Assembly: GCF_016805305.1 (NCBI RefSeq)
Contig: NZ_JAERQN010000006.1
Coordinates: 62,001 to 126,000, forward strand
Length of the DNA: 64,000 nt
Direction of reading: 5' to 3'
Source: Falsiroseomonas ponticola
Lineage (GTDB): Bacteria > Pseudomonadota > Alphaproteobacteria > Acetobacterales > Acetobacteraceae
Below the pieces are notes generated by a model, which saw only the letters and a list, made by a program, of their open reading frames with translations, searched no databases and was not told the DNA's origin. Shown here piece by piece: positions 1-8,407 of this stretch. How positions within the stretch are numbered: position 1 is the stretch's first letter; each line of letters opens with the position of its first letter. Made by a program: the position numbers and the translations under genes.

Positions 1-541
<541 letters not shown>

Positions 542-618
542 GCCCGCACTCCCAACCCGGTTCCGTTGCGGGGGAGTGTCCTTGGCGGATCGCACCGGCG
601 TCAAGCGAGATAGAGGGC

Positions 619-933
619 ATGGACGTGATCGCACGCCGCGATATGCTCACAAGCGTGGCAGATGATCTTCGCATCGCGGGCATGACGCGCCCCGCACCCG
701 TCGCCTTCACCTTCGATGGCGCGACGCTGCGCGCACCGGAAGGCGAAAGCCTCGCCGCCGCCTTGATCGCATGCGGTATACGGCGCCTCGGCGAGGGCCT
801 CGATCCCGCGCGCCCGCGCGCCGCGCTCTGCATGATGGGCGTGTGCCAGCAATGCCTGCTGCGCGTGGATGGCCGCCTCGCGCAGGCCTGCCTGGTGGCG
901 GTGCGCGCGGGCATGGTGGTGACGCCGGCATGA
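619..933 (+). CDS. [2Fe-2S] ferredoxin-like subunit of an amino/imino-acid dehydrogenase
   Basis: A 104-residue protein with the plant-type [2Fe-2S] pattern Cys71-x4-Cys76-x2-Cys79-x11-Cys91. Small subunits of this kind (HcnA of hydrogen cyanide synthase, the gamma subunit of D-hydroxyproline dehydrogenase) pass electrons between two flavin subunits. GAGGG lies just upstream of ATG 619; in-frame ATGs at 643 and 682 have poorer sites. Its stop overlaps the next start (ATGA), so it is translationally coupled to the FAD subunit at 930. The subunit role is inferred from this order; the iron-sulfur motif is seen directly. Confidence 0.88.
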   Translation: MDVIARRDMLTSVADDLRIAGMTRPAPVAFTFDGATLRAPEGESLAAALIACGIRRLGEGLDPARPRAALCMMGVCQQCLLRVDGRLAQACLVAVRAGMVVTPA

Positions 934-2360
934 TCGATGTCGCTGTCATTGGCGCAGGGCCCGCCGGCATGGCCGCGGCGACGGAGGCCGCGCAGCGCGG
1001 CGCCTCCGTCGTCGTCTTCGACGAAAGCCCCGCCCCCGGCGGCCAGGTCTATCGCGCGCCACCCGCTGGCTATGCCATGCCCGCCGATCCCGACAGGCAG
1101 GAAGGCGATGCGCTACGCGCCGCCCTCGCCGCCAGCGGCGCCGTCGTGAAGACGGGCCACCGCGTCTGGGGCGTCGGCGGCGGGCCGCTGGTGCCGCTCG
1201 GCGAGGATGCCGCGCCCTTCCGCATCGACGCGCTGGCGCCGGATGGCAGCAACAGCGTGACGGAGGCGCGCGCGCTGGTGCTCGCCACCGGCACGCATGA
1301 GCGCATCATCCCCTTCCCCGGCTGGACGCTGCCCGGCGTGCTCGGCCTGGCGGCGGCGACGATCCTGCTGAAGGCGAATGGCGTGCTGCCGGGACGACGC
1401 GTGGTGGTCGCCGACGCGGGCCCGCTGCTCTACGCCGTCGCTGCCAAGGTGGCGAAGGCGGGCGCGACGGTCGCCGCCGTCGTGGACCTCGCCGCCACCA
1501 GCGAATGGATGGCCGCCCTCCCCGCGCTGATGGCACGGCCCGATCTGCTGGCGCGCGGCGCCGCCTGGCGCGCGAGCCTCACGCTGAATGGCGTGCCGAT
1601 CCTGACCGCGCATCGCATCGTCGCCGCGGAGGGCGATGACGTGCTGCGCCGCGTCCGCGCCGCGCCGCTCGGCGGCGGCGAGGACCGCGTCATCGACTGC
1701 GACGCGCTCACCATCGGCCATGGCCTGGTGCCGGCCACGGAAGCCACGCGCGCCTTCCGCGCCGCGCATCGCTACGATGCCGCGGCCGGCGGCTGGGTGC
1801 CGGTGCTGGATGAGGATCGCCGCACCTCCATCGCGCATCTCTACGCCTGCGGCGATGGATCGGGGGTGCGCGGTGCCGCGGCCGCGCCAGCCTCCGGCCG
1901 CCTTGCCGCACTCGCCGCGCTGCGCGACCTCGGCCTGATCGATGCCGCCGCGCATGCCACCGCCCGCGGCGCCCCCGCCGCCGATTTCGCCCGTGCCGCG
2001 CGCGCCGGCGGCGCCATGGCGCGCATGATGGCGCTGCGCCCGGCCCTCGTCGCCGCCATCCCGCCCGACACCATCATCTGCCGTTGCGAGGGCGTCACCC
2101 GCGCGCAGATCGAGGCCGCCATCACCGATGGCGCCACCGCGATGAACCAGGTGAAGCAGTTCACGCGCTGCGGCATGGGCCCCTGCCAGGGGCGCATGTG
2201 CGGGGAAGCCGCGGCCGAACTCGTCGCCGCCCGCGTCGGCGGGCGGGAGAAGGCCGGCTTCGCCACCGGCCGCGTGCCGCTGCGCCCCGTCGCGATGGAC
2301 GCGCTGCTCGGCGATTTCAACTATGCCGACATCCCCGTGCCGAGGCCCGCGCCCATATGA
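930..2360 (+). CDS. FAD-dependent oxidoreductase with C-terminal BFD-like [2Fe-2S] domain
   Basis: A 476-residue flavoprotein. The N-terminus has the dinucleotide-binding GAGPAGMAAA motif (residues 8-17) followed by an acidic residue ending the second strand. A second nucleotide-binding half fills the middle, and a C-terminal cysteine cluster (CRC near 384-386, CGMGPC near 414-419) is typical of a BFD/NirB-type iron-sulfur domain. This architecture matches the large subunit of D-hydroxyproline dehydrogenase (LhpF-like), opine dehydrogenases and HcnB. ATG 930 overlaps the upstream stop, and its own stop overlaps the next start. The substrate is inferred from neighbours. Confidence 0.9.
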   Translation: MIDVAVIGAGPAGMAAATEAAQRGASVVVFDESPAPGGQVYRAPPAGYAMPADPDRQEGDALRAALAASGAVVKTGHRVWGVGGGPLVPLGEDAAPFRIDALAPDGSNSVTEARALVLATGTHERIIPFPGWTLPGVLGLAAATILLKANGVLPGRRVVVADAGPLLYAVAAKVAKAGATVAAVVDLAATSEWMAALPALMARPDLLARGAAWRASLTLNGVPILTAHRIVAAEGDDVLRRVRAAPLGGGEDRVIDCDALTIGHGLVPATEATRAFRAAHRYDAAAGGWVPVLDEDRRTSIAHLYACGDGSGVRGAAAAPASGRLAALAALRDLGLIDAAAHATARGAPAADFARAARAGGAMARMMALRPALVAAIPPDTIICRCEGVTRAQIEAAITDGATAMNQVKQFTRCGMGPCQGRMCGEAAAELVAARVGGREKAGFATGRVPLRPVAMDALLGDFNYADIPVPRPAPI

Positions 2361-3466
2361 CCGCGCCCTATGATGCCGCCGTGATCGGCGCCGGCGTGAT
2401 GGGCTGCAGCACCGCGCTGCACCTGGCCCGCGCCGGCATGAAGGTGGTGCTGCTGGACCGCGGCGAGATCTGCCGCGAAGCCTCCGGCGTCAATGCCGGC
2501 ACGCTGACCATGCAGATGACGCGCGCCGCCCTCATCCCCTACGCGCTGCGCGCGCATGCGATGTGGATGCGCATGGGCGAGTGGTGCGATGGCGGCCATG
2601 TGCAGGCCGTGGATTGCCCCGGCCTCTCCGTCGCCTTCACGGAGCATGAGGTGGCGATGCTGGAGGAGCGCGCGCATTTCCGCCGCCAGGCCGGCGCGCC
2701 GATCGAGATCGTCTCCACCGCGCGTGCGCGGGAGATCGAGCCGGGCCTCTCCGACAAGGCGCTGCTCGCCGGCCATTGCCCGATCGACGGATTCACCAGC
2801 GCCTACCTCACGGGTCGCGCCTTCCGCCCCGCGCTGCGCAATGCCGGCGTCGATCTGCGGGAGCGCTGCGCCGTGCGCGGCGTGCAGCCCGGCTTCTCCC
2901 TCGACACGGAAGCGGGCGAGATCCGCGCCACGCGACTCGTGCTGGCCGGCGGCGTCTGGCTGCAGGACATGGCCGCCTGGCTCGGCATCACCCTGCCGAT
3001 CAAGGTGCTGATCAACCAGCTCGTCGTCACGGAACGCCTGCCGCCGGTGATGCGCACCGTGCTCGGCGTCGCCTCCGGACTTCTGAGCCTGAAGCAATAC
3101 GCCAACGGCACGGTGCTGATCGGCGGCGGCTGGCAGGGCATCGGGGACCGGCAGCGCGGCGGCCTCGCCGTGAAGCCGGACAGCTTCCTCGGCAACGTCC
3201 GCCTCGCCGCCCACACCATCCCTGCGCTCCGCGATGCGCGCGTCGTGCGGTCCTGGCTGGGGCTGGAGGCCGAGACGGCGGACGCCCTGCCCGCCATCGG
3301 CCCCATCCCCGGCGTGGCGGATGCCTGGATCATCGGCAGCGTCCATTCCGGCTACACCAGCGGCCCCTATATGGGCAAACTCCTGGCCCAGGCCATCTGC
3401 GGGCAGGCACCCGAACTCCCGCTGTTTCCCATCGACCGCCTGCTGGCGAAGGACCAGGCCGCATGA
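2357..3466 (+). CDS. DAO-family FAD-dependent amino/imino-acid dehydrogenase subunit
   Basis: A 369-residue protein of the glycine oxidase/D-amino acid dehydrogenase fold. It starts with a Rossmann motif GAGVMGCSTALHLARAG (about residues 10-26) and ends with the conserved family segment around IGSVHSGYTSGP. It is probably the catalytic subunit that oxidises the C-N bond of the substrate and passes electrons to the two preceding subunits, as in heterotrimeric LhpB-LhpE-LhpF D-hydroxyproline dehydrogenase. ATG 2357 overlaps the previous stop (ATGA) and the same happens at its end. HcnC-like or opine-oxidase-like activity cannot be excluded. Confidence 0.9.
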   Translation: MTAPYDAAVIGAGVMGCSTALHLARAGMKVVLLDRGEICREASGVNAGTLTMQMTRAALIPYALRAHAMWMRMGEWCDGGHVQAVDCPGLSVAFTEHEVAMLEERAHFRRQAGAPIEIVSTARAREIEPGLSDKALLAGHCPIDGFTSAYLTGRAFRPALRNAGVDLRERCAVRGVQPGFSLDTEAGEIRATRLVLAGGVWLQDMAAWLGITLPIKVLINQLVVTERLPPVMRTVLGVASGLLSLKQYANGTVLIGGGWQGIGDRQRGGLAVKPDSFLGNVRLAAHTIPALRDARVVRSWLGLEAETADALPAIGPIPGVADAWIIGSVHSGYTSGPYMGKLLAQAICGQAPELPLFPIDRLLAKDQAA

Positions 3467-4395
3467 TCCCCGAAGGTTCTTCCCGATTTCACGGCATCTA
3501 TCCCTCCACCGTCCTGCCGATGCGGCCTGATTTTTCGCCGGACTGGGACGCCTACGCCGCGCACACCGCGCATTGCACGCTGCGCGACGGCATCGCCGGC
3601 GTGCTGATGAACGGCCATGCCGGCGAGAACTTCGTGATGACGCGCGCGGAGAAGAAGCGCGCGGTGGAGGTCACGGTCGCGACCGTCGGCGCCTCCCGCA
3701 TCGTCGTCGCCGGCGTGAATGCCGAGAGCAGCCTGGAAGCGGCGGCCGAGGCGCGCGACGCCCGGGAGGCCGGCGCCGACGCCATCATGGTCTTCCTGCC
3801 CAACAGCTTCGCGCTCGCCCATTCCACCGCGCAGTCGGTCCTGCACCACCTGACCATCCGCGATGCCGTGCCCGGCATGCCGATCTGGCTCTTCCAGGCC
3901 CATCACGCCGCCGGCCGCATGGGGTTCACGCCGTCCACGCTCGATGCGCTGCTCGACATCCCCGAAGTCATCGGCATCAAGGAAGGCGGCTGGGAAGTCG
4001 ATGGCTATGACGCGCTGCGCCGCCAGGTGCGGGCGAAGCGCCCCGATGTCGCGGTCTGCGCCTCCGGCGACGAACACCTCTTCGCCTGCTACGTCCATGG
4101 CTCCGACGGATCGCTCGTCTCGCTGGCCGACCTGATGCCGGATGAGATCGTGGCGCTCGACGCCGCTGTCCGCGCCAACGACCTGCCCCGCGCCCGCGCC
4201 CTGCATGAACAGCTTGAACCGCTGGCGGAGGCGATCTACGGCGCGCCGCCCGGTGGCCGCGCCACCGCCCGCCTGAAATTCTGCCTGGTCGAGATGGGCA
4301 TCATCCCCTGCCCCGCCATCCGCCCGCCCCAGCCGCCGGTGGAGGGCGAGGAAGCCGCTATGCTGCGGGCAGCGATGAAGGCTTCCGGGCTGTGA
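3463..4395 (+). CDS. DapA/N-acetylneuraminate lyase-family enzyme, possibly pyrroline-4-hydroxy-2-carboxylate deaminase-like
   Basis: A 310-residue TIM-barrel protein of the dihydrodipicolinate synthase superfamily. The Schiff-base lysine is Lys173 in GIKEGG, and the N-terminal phosphate-loop-like motif is NGHAGE (50-55) rather than GTTGE. The usual catalytic tyrosine motif (YNxP) is replaced by LFQAHH near 143-148, so it is unlikely to be true DapA. Its place directly after a three-part D-imino-acid dehydrogenase fits LhpC/HypD, which deaminates the dehydrogenase product in hydroxyproline breakdown. The ATGA overlap at 3463 couples it to the dehydrogenase. Its last 38 bases overlap the convergent permease gene. 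Confidence 0.85.
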   Translation: MIPEGSSRFHGIYPSTVLPMRPDFSPDWDAYAAHTAHCTLRDGIAGVLMNGHAGENFVMTRAEKKRAVEVTVATVGASRIVVAGVNAESSLEAAAEARDAREAGADAIMVFLPNSFALAHSTAQSVLHHLTIRDAVPGMPIWLFQAHHAAGRMGFTPSTLDALLDIPEVIGIKEGGWEVDGYDALRRQVRAKRPDVAVCASGDEHLFACYVHGSDGSLVSLADLMPDEIVALDAAVRANDLPRARALHEQLEPLAEAIYGAPPGGRATARLKFCLVEMGIIPCPAIRPPQPPVEGEEAAMLRAAMKASGL

Positions 4396-5068
4396 GGCGC
4401 CGCTCCGCATAGCGGCCGAGATTGGCCAGCACGAAGCTCACGCAGAAATACAGCACCAGCGCCGTGCCATAGGTCAGCAGCGCGGAGAAGCCGCGCTGCG
4501 TCAGCATCTTCGCGGCGAAGGTGACCTCGATGAAGCCGATCTGGCTGACCAGCGACGTCTCCTTCACCATCGACAGGATGTGGACGATGGAGGGCGGCAG
4601 GATCACGCGCCAGGACTGCGGCAGGACCACGCGCCACAGCGTGGTCAGCGCGCCGATATTCATCGTCAGCGCCGCCTCCCATTGCGTGCGCTTCACCGTC
4701 TCGAACCCCGCACGGATGTTCTCGGCGGCCAGCGCCGACATGCGCAGCGCGACGGCGGTGACGGCGATGACCCAGAGCGGCGCCTCCAGCTTCGCGAACT
4801 GGCTGAGGAAGAAGACCAGCAGCAACAGAACCAGGAAGGGGATGCGGCGGAACAGCTCCACCCAGAGGATCGCAAGCGCGCGCAGCGGCGCCACCGGCAC
4901 CACCTGCGGCAGCCGCAGCACCGCCATGACGAAGCCGATCGCATAGCCGATCGCGCAGCCCGCGACGGAGGCCAGCAGCGTATTGCCCAGCGCCTCCGCC
5001 AGGAATCTCAGGTTCCACCAGGTGAAGAACCTGGGGGCCTCCATCAGGATGATGTCCCAGGCCGACAT
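4358..5068 (-). CDS. Amino-acid ABC transporter permease (second permease)
   Basis: A 236-residue inner-membrane protein of the HisM/GlnP family with about five hydrophobic segments and the cytoplasmic EAA-loop region around ALTTLWRVVLPQSWRVILP. That loop docks on the ATPase. ATG 5068 overlaps the stop of the preceding permease (TGATG), so the two permeases are made together and probably form a heterodimer. The 3' end overlaps the DapA-like gene on the other strand by 38 bases; the last dozen residues are polar and may be dispensable. The ATPase is most likely the one at the left edge of the window. Confidence 0.92.
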   Translation of the reverse strand: MSAWDIILMEAPRFFTWWNLRFLAEALGNTLLASVAGCAIGYAIGFVMAVLRLPQVVPVAPLRALAILWVELFRRIPFLVLLLLVFFLSQFAKLEAPLWVIAVTAVALRMSALAAENIRAGFETVKRTQWEAALTMNIGALTTLWRVVLPQSWRVILPPSIVHILSMVKETSLVSQIGFIEVTFAAKMLTQRGFSALLTYGTALVLYFCVSFVLANLGRYAERRLTARKPSSLPAA

Positions 5069-5736
5069 CAGAAGGCCTTCGCCTTCACGCGGAACAGCCA
5101 GCGCCCGACCAGCCACAGCAGGGCGGAGGCGATGATGGTCAGCACGACATAGATCACGGCGACGACGGAGAAGATCTCGACCGACCGGAAGCTGATCGCA
5201 TTCGCGTTCAGCGCGCGGCCGGTCAGCTCCTCCACCCCGAAGATCGCGGCCATGGAGGTGCCGAGCGTCATGATGATGTAGTGGCTGGACAGCGCGGGAT
5301 AGAGGGCGCGGACGACATGCGGCGCGATGACGTACCAGACCGTCTGCGCGCGGGTGAAGCCCAGCGTCTCCGCGGCATCGAGCTCCGCGCGCGGCACGCT
5401 TTCGAACCCCGCACGCTCGATTTCCGTGAGATAGGCGCCGGCATTCAGCGTCATGCCGATCAGCACGGCGGCGACGGGGGACAGCGTGATGCCAGCCTCG
5501 GGCAGCGCGAAGAACAGGAAGAAGATCTGCACGAGCTGCGGCGTGTAGGTGAAGAAGCGGACATAGGCGATGACGGGGATGCGCGCCGCACGCGGGCCGA
5601 AGCTCAGCACCGCGGCACCGACGAGCCCGATCAGCAGCCCGCCCGCGAAGGCCACGGCCGCGATCCACAGCGCCGTCAGCGCGCCCAGCAGGAAGTCCGG
5701 CAGGTACTGGAGGATCTGGCCGTATTGCAACGTCAT
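5068..5736 (-). CDS. Amino-acid ABC transporter permease (first permease)
   Basis: A 222-residue membrane protein of the polar amino-acid permease family. Hydrophobic helices cover most of the chain, and the EAA-type loop sits around AETLGFTRAQTVWYVIAPH. It starts at ATG 5736 and shares one base of its stop with the start of the second permease. It lies 138 bases downstream of the substrate-binding protein gene, a gap containing two inverted repeats that may set different expression levels for the binding protein and the membrane subunits. Confidence 0.93.
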   Translation of the reverse strand: MTLQYGQILQYLPDFLLGALTALWIAAVAFAGGLLIGLVGAAVLSFGPRAARIPVIAYVRFFTYTPQLVQIFFLFFALPEAGITLSPVAAVLIGMTLNAGAYLTEIERAGFESVPRAELDAAETLGFTRAQTVWYVIAPHVVRALYPALSSHYIIMTLGTSMAAIFGVEELTGRALNANAISFRSVEIFSVVAVIYVVLTIIASALLWLVGRWLFRVKAKAF

Positions 5737-5776
5737 GCGGAACGCCGTGCCTCAGCCACTCGCCGCCCCCCGCAAG

Positions 5777-5801
5777 CCTGCCGAGGCTTTGCCTCGGCAG
5801 G
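5777..5801 (-). terminator. Intercistronic stem-loop
   Basis: A perfect 11-base inverted repeat (5777-5787 and 5791-5801) around a 3-base loop, very GC-rich and without a U-tract. It lies between the binding-protein gene and the permease genes on the transcribed minus strand. Such structures often act as a partial terminator or as a 3' end protecting the abundant binding-protein mRNA. The structure is seen in the sequence; the role is inferred. Confidence 0.6.
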
Positions 5802-5839
5802 GCAGACCATCCGTCGAGAAGAAGCAACCATCACGGGGC

Positions 5840-5870
5840 CCCCGCGGCAACGCGCAGCGTTGTCGTGGGG
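5840..5870 (-). terminator. Imperfect hairpin just after the binding-protein stop codon
   Basis: Arms 5840-5852 and 5858-5870 pair at 11 of 13 positions around a 5-base loop, starting 4 bases after the stop of the binding-protein gene on the minus strand. It probably ends or processes the binding-protein message together with the perfect stem-loop at 5777-5801. Confidence 0.45.
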
Positions 5871-5874
5871 AGAA

Positions 5875-6684
5875 TCAGAACATGGGATTGAACGGAATGG
5901 GCGTCGTCATCGGGACGCCGAAATACTTCTCCCAGGTCTGGTTCACGAAGCCCGTCCGATGCAGTTCGAACAGGATGACGTTCAGCACGTCCTTCAGCGC
6001 GGTGTTGCCCTTCTGCACGCCGATGCCGACCCAGAAGCTGGCCAGCACCTGGTCCAGGATCTTCCACTGCACCGGGAAGTTCCGCATCGGGATGACGATG
6101 GATTCCGCCACATCCACCATCGCATCCGCCCGCCCCTGCGCCAGGGCGCGGAAGCAGTCGGGATAGTTGTCCAGCAGCGTGACCTGCGCCTGCGCCGCAT
6201 TGGCCTGGATCCAGGGCACGCCCACCGTGCCCCGCACCTGCACCAGCCGCACCGCGCGGTTGTTGAGGTCGGCCGGCGTGTTGATCGGCACCGCCGTGCC
6301 GCTCTGCTTGGTCAGCACCACCATGGATTGCGTGTGCAGCGGCACGGTGTAGTCGATGACCAGCGCGCGCTCCACCGTGCGGGTGATGGAGCCCAGCACG
6401 ATGTCGATGCGGTCCGACTGCAGGAAGGGGATGCGGTCGGGGCTGCCGACCTGCACGATCTCCAGCTCCACATTCATCCGCCGCGCGATCTCCCGCGCGA
6501 TATCGGCGTCGAAGCCGTCGATCTGGTTGCGCTCGTTGAACAGGCCCATCGGCGGCAGCGTCGGGTTGATGCCGGCGCGCAGCCGCCGCGTGGACAGGAT
6601 CTGGTCGAGCGGCCGTGCCTGGGCGCCCAGCACGGGCAGCGCGGCAGCGCCGGCGGCAAGACCGAAGATATGGCGGCGGTTCAT
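5875..6684 (-). CDS. Periplasmic amino-acid-binding protein of ABC transporter
   Basis: A 269-residue family-3 solute-binding protein. An N-terminal export signal ends around GAQA (residues 20-23) and follows MNRRH, with two adjacent arginines. The mature part has the usual start RAGINPTLPPMGLFNERNQI, where early strands bind the amino-acid head group, then the segment around DIVLGSITRTVERA. It captures the substrate for the permeases downstream. AAGGGA precedes ATG 6684. The neighbouring imino-acid dehydrogenase genes suggest a proline-like or D-amino-acid ligand, which is an inference. Confidence 0.92.
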   Translation of the reverse strand: MNRRHIFGLAAGAAALPVLGAQARPLDQILSTRRLRAGINPTLPPMGLFNERNQIDGFDADIAREIARRMNVELEIVQVGSPDRIPFLQSDRIDIVLGSITRTVERALVIDYTVPLHTQSMVVLTKQSGTAVPINTPADLNNRAVRLVQVRGTVGVPWIQANAAQAQVTLLDNYPDCFRALAQGRADAMVDVAESIVIPMRNFPVQWKILDQVLASFWVGIGVQKGNTALKDVLNVILFELHRTGFVNQTWEKYFGVPMTTPIPFNPMF

Positions 6685-6768
6685 GCTGGGATCCCTTCGC
6701 GGATGATCGGCGCGGCCACGAAGGCTATGCCGCGCCCGCAGCGGCGAAAAGGCCCGCGCGGCGTATAC

Positions 6769-7917
6769 TCAGCGCCCCAGCGCGCGCCCTGCCAGCGCCG
6801 CGAGCAGCCCTGCCGCCAGCAGGGGCAGCGCGGCCAGCGGCCAGGCGATGCCGGCCAGCGCGCCGATCGCCGGCGGCGCCAGCAGCTGCGCCAGGTTGTT
6901 CCCCTGCATCACCAGCCCGACCGCCGGCGCCACCAGCGCGGGCGCCGGCACGGCGCGCGGCAGGATGGCGAAGCAGGAAGCCGGCACCAGCCCGCCGACG
7001 CCGCAGGCCAGCACCGCCAGCGCCGTCGCCGCCAGGGCGGAGGGCACCAGGTAGACGGACGCCGCGGTGACCGACATCGCCATCGCCCCCGCCACCACCA
7101 GCCGCTCCGCCGCCACGCCGCGGGCCATCAGCGCGCCGGAGGCCAGGTTGCCCCCCGCATTGGCCAGCGCCGCGATGGCCGCCGCCACCCCCGCCACGCC
7201 CGTGCCGGCGCCGAGGCTTTCCAGCCGCGCCGGCAGGAAGGCCGCGATGCCGAGATACATGATGTTGTAGGTCGCGAAGGCCGCCGCGACCTGCAGCGGC
7301 CGCCTGGCCGCGACCAGCGCCCGCACCTGCTGCCCCATGGGCCGGAAGGCCCCGGTGGGCGCCACGGGCGCCGGCGGCACCATGCGCCAGCAGGCAATCC
7401 CCGCCAGCGCGAGCAGCACCGCCAGCCCGCCCCAGGCCGCGCGCCAGCCGAAGCCCGCCACCACCGGCGCGCTCGCCAGCCCGATCGCGACGCCGAGCGG
7501 CATATAGGCGCCCCAGATCGCCATGGCCGTCGGCCGGTCCTTCGGCGTCGCCAGCCCCGCGATCAGCCCCGGCGCCGCGACGGTCAGCAGCAGGAAGCCG
7601 GCCCCCTCCGCCACCCGCGCCGCCAGCAGCGCGGCCGGCCCCGGCGCCAGCGCGGCCCCTGCCGCGGCCACCGCGCCCAGCGCCAGGCCCGACAGCAGCG
7701 CCCGGTTCGGCCCGATCCGCGCCGCCGCCAGCCCGATCGCGAGCCCGCCGACCGCCGCCATCAACGCGAACAGCGAAACCAGCAGCGCCGCGCCCGCCAG
7801 GCCGAGCCCGAATTCGGCGCCGATGGTCGTCATCGCCGCCGGCACCTTGCCGATCTGCGCGGCGCCCAGGATGCCGCCGGCCAGGATCGCCAGGATGGGG
7901 GGCCAGCGCGTGGTCAT
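6769..7917 (-). CDS. MFS transporter (CynX/NimT-like)
   Basis: A 382-residue major facilitator protein composed almost wholly of hydrophobic helices (about 12). The cytoplasmic loop between helices 2 and 3 reads AARIGPNRALLSG, a degenerate version of the MFS A motif. The substrate cannot be read from the sequence; the closest feel is the small-anion and antibiotic exporter group that includes CynX. The downstream end is 84 bases from the amino-acid-binding gene. The VOC gene upstream ends 15 bases before its start, so the two are probably one transcript. Confidence 0.85.
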   Translation of the reverse strand: MTTRWPPILAILAGGILGAAQIGKVPAAMTTIGAEFGLGLAGAALLVSLFALMAAVGGLAIGLAAARIGPNRALLSGLALGAVAAAGAALAPGPAALLAARVAEGAGFLLLTVAAPGLIAGLATPKDRPTAMAIWGAYMPLGVAIGLASAPVVAGFGWRAAWGGLAVLLALAGIACWRMVPPAPVAPTGAFRPMGQQVRALVAARRPLQVAAAFATYNIMYLGIAAFLPARLESLGAGTGVAGVAAAIAALANAGGNLASGALMARGVAAERLVVAGAMAMSVTAASVYLVPSALAATALAVLACGVGGLVPASCFAILPRAVPAPALVAPAVGLVMQGNNLAQLLAPPAIGALAGIAWPLAALPLLAAGLLAALAGRALGR

Positions 7918-7932
7918 CGCTGGCCGGGAGGC

Positions 7933-8319
7933 TCAGCCGCGCCGCTCGATCAGTTCCACCTGCACGCCATCCGGCGCGCCGAAGAAGGCGATGCGCACGC
8001 CGGGCCGGGCCTCCCGCGGGCCGTCCAGCAGGGGCACGCCCTTGGCGGCCAGGGCGGCGACCGCCACGTCCATGTCCTGCACGGTCAGCCCGATATGCTC
8101 GATGCCGAGGAAGGGCGGCTTCGGCGGCGCATGGGTGCCCGGCGGCACCTGCTCGATGAAGACCGGCACGCCGTGCAGGTCCAGCACCACGCGCAGCTTG
8201 CCGCCGGGCGTCATGCGGGCCTTGATGGTCGCGTCGAAGGCCGAGACATAGAAGGCGGCGGCGGCCTCCGGGTCCGGGCTGCGGAGGTGGAGGTGGTCGA
8301 AGCTGTAGGGGCTGCTCAT
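7933..8319 (-). CDS. VOC-family (glyoxalase-like) metal-dependent protein
   Basis: A 128-residue protein built of two beta-alpha-beta-beta-beta modules. Likely metal ligands are the His in FDHLHLR near the N-terminus, the His in GIEHIGL in the middle and the Glu in VQVELIE at the end. Members isomerise, cleave or sequester small molecules (glyoxalase I, dioxygenases, resistance proteins); the substrate here is unknown. It is transcribed away from the TetR gene at 8407 and leads into the MFS gene, so the 87-base gap at 8320-8406 holds divergent promoters. Confidence 0.85.
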   Translation of the reverse strand: MSSPYSFDHLHLRSPDPEAAAAFYVSAFDATIKARMTPGGKLRVVLDLHGVPVFIEQVPPGTHAPPKPPFLGIEHIGLTVQDMDVAVAALAAKGVPLLDGPREARPGVRIAFFGAPDGVQVELIERRG

Positions 8320-8385
8320 GCCGGCAGTCTCGCGCGACCAGGGCGGGCTGAAAAGACAGCAGCGGGAGGCTGGTAATTTTATGAC

Positions 8386-8407
8386 TGACGATATACGTTA
8401 TTCGTCA
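8386..8407. promoter_or_regulatory. Probable TetR operator, copy 1 (regulator promoter)
   Basis: A 22-base site of the form TGACGA-N10-TCGTCA with a central ACGT. Its last base is the first base of the regulator start codon. The same arms and spacing recur at 9045-9066 in front of the efflux genes, which is the pattern expected for an autoregulating TetR repressor. It would also cover the divergent promoter of the VOC-MFS pair. Confidence 0.8.

Noticed and set aside
3463..4395. Annotation as 4-hydroxy-tetrahydrodipicolinate synthase (dapA)
   Set aside because: The fold and lysine fit but the tyrosine motif and the GTTGE loop do not, and the neighbours are catabolic.
5281..8376. A 1031-codon plus-strand open frame
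   Set aside because: It lies opposite the permease, binding-protein, MFS and VOC genes, all of which have clear family motifs, and shows none itself.
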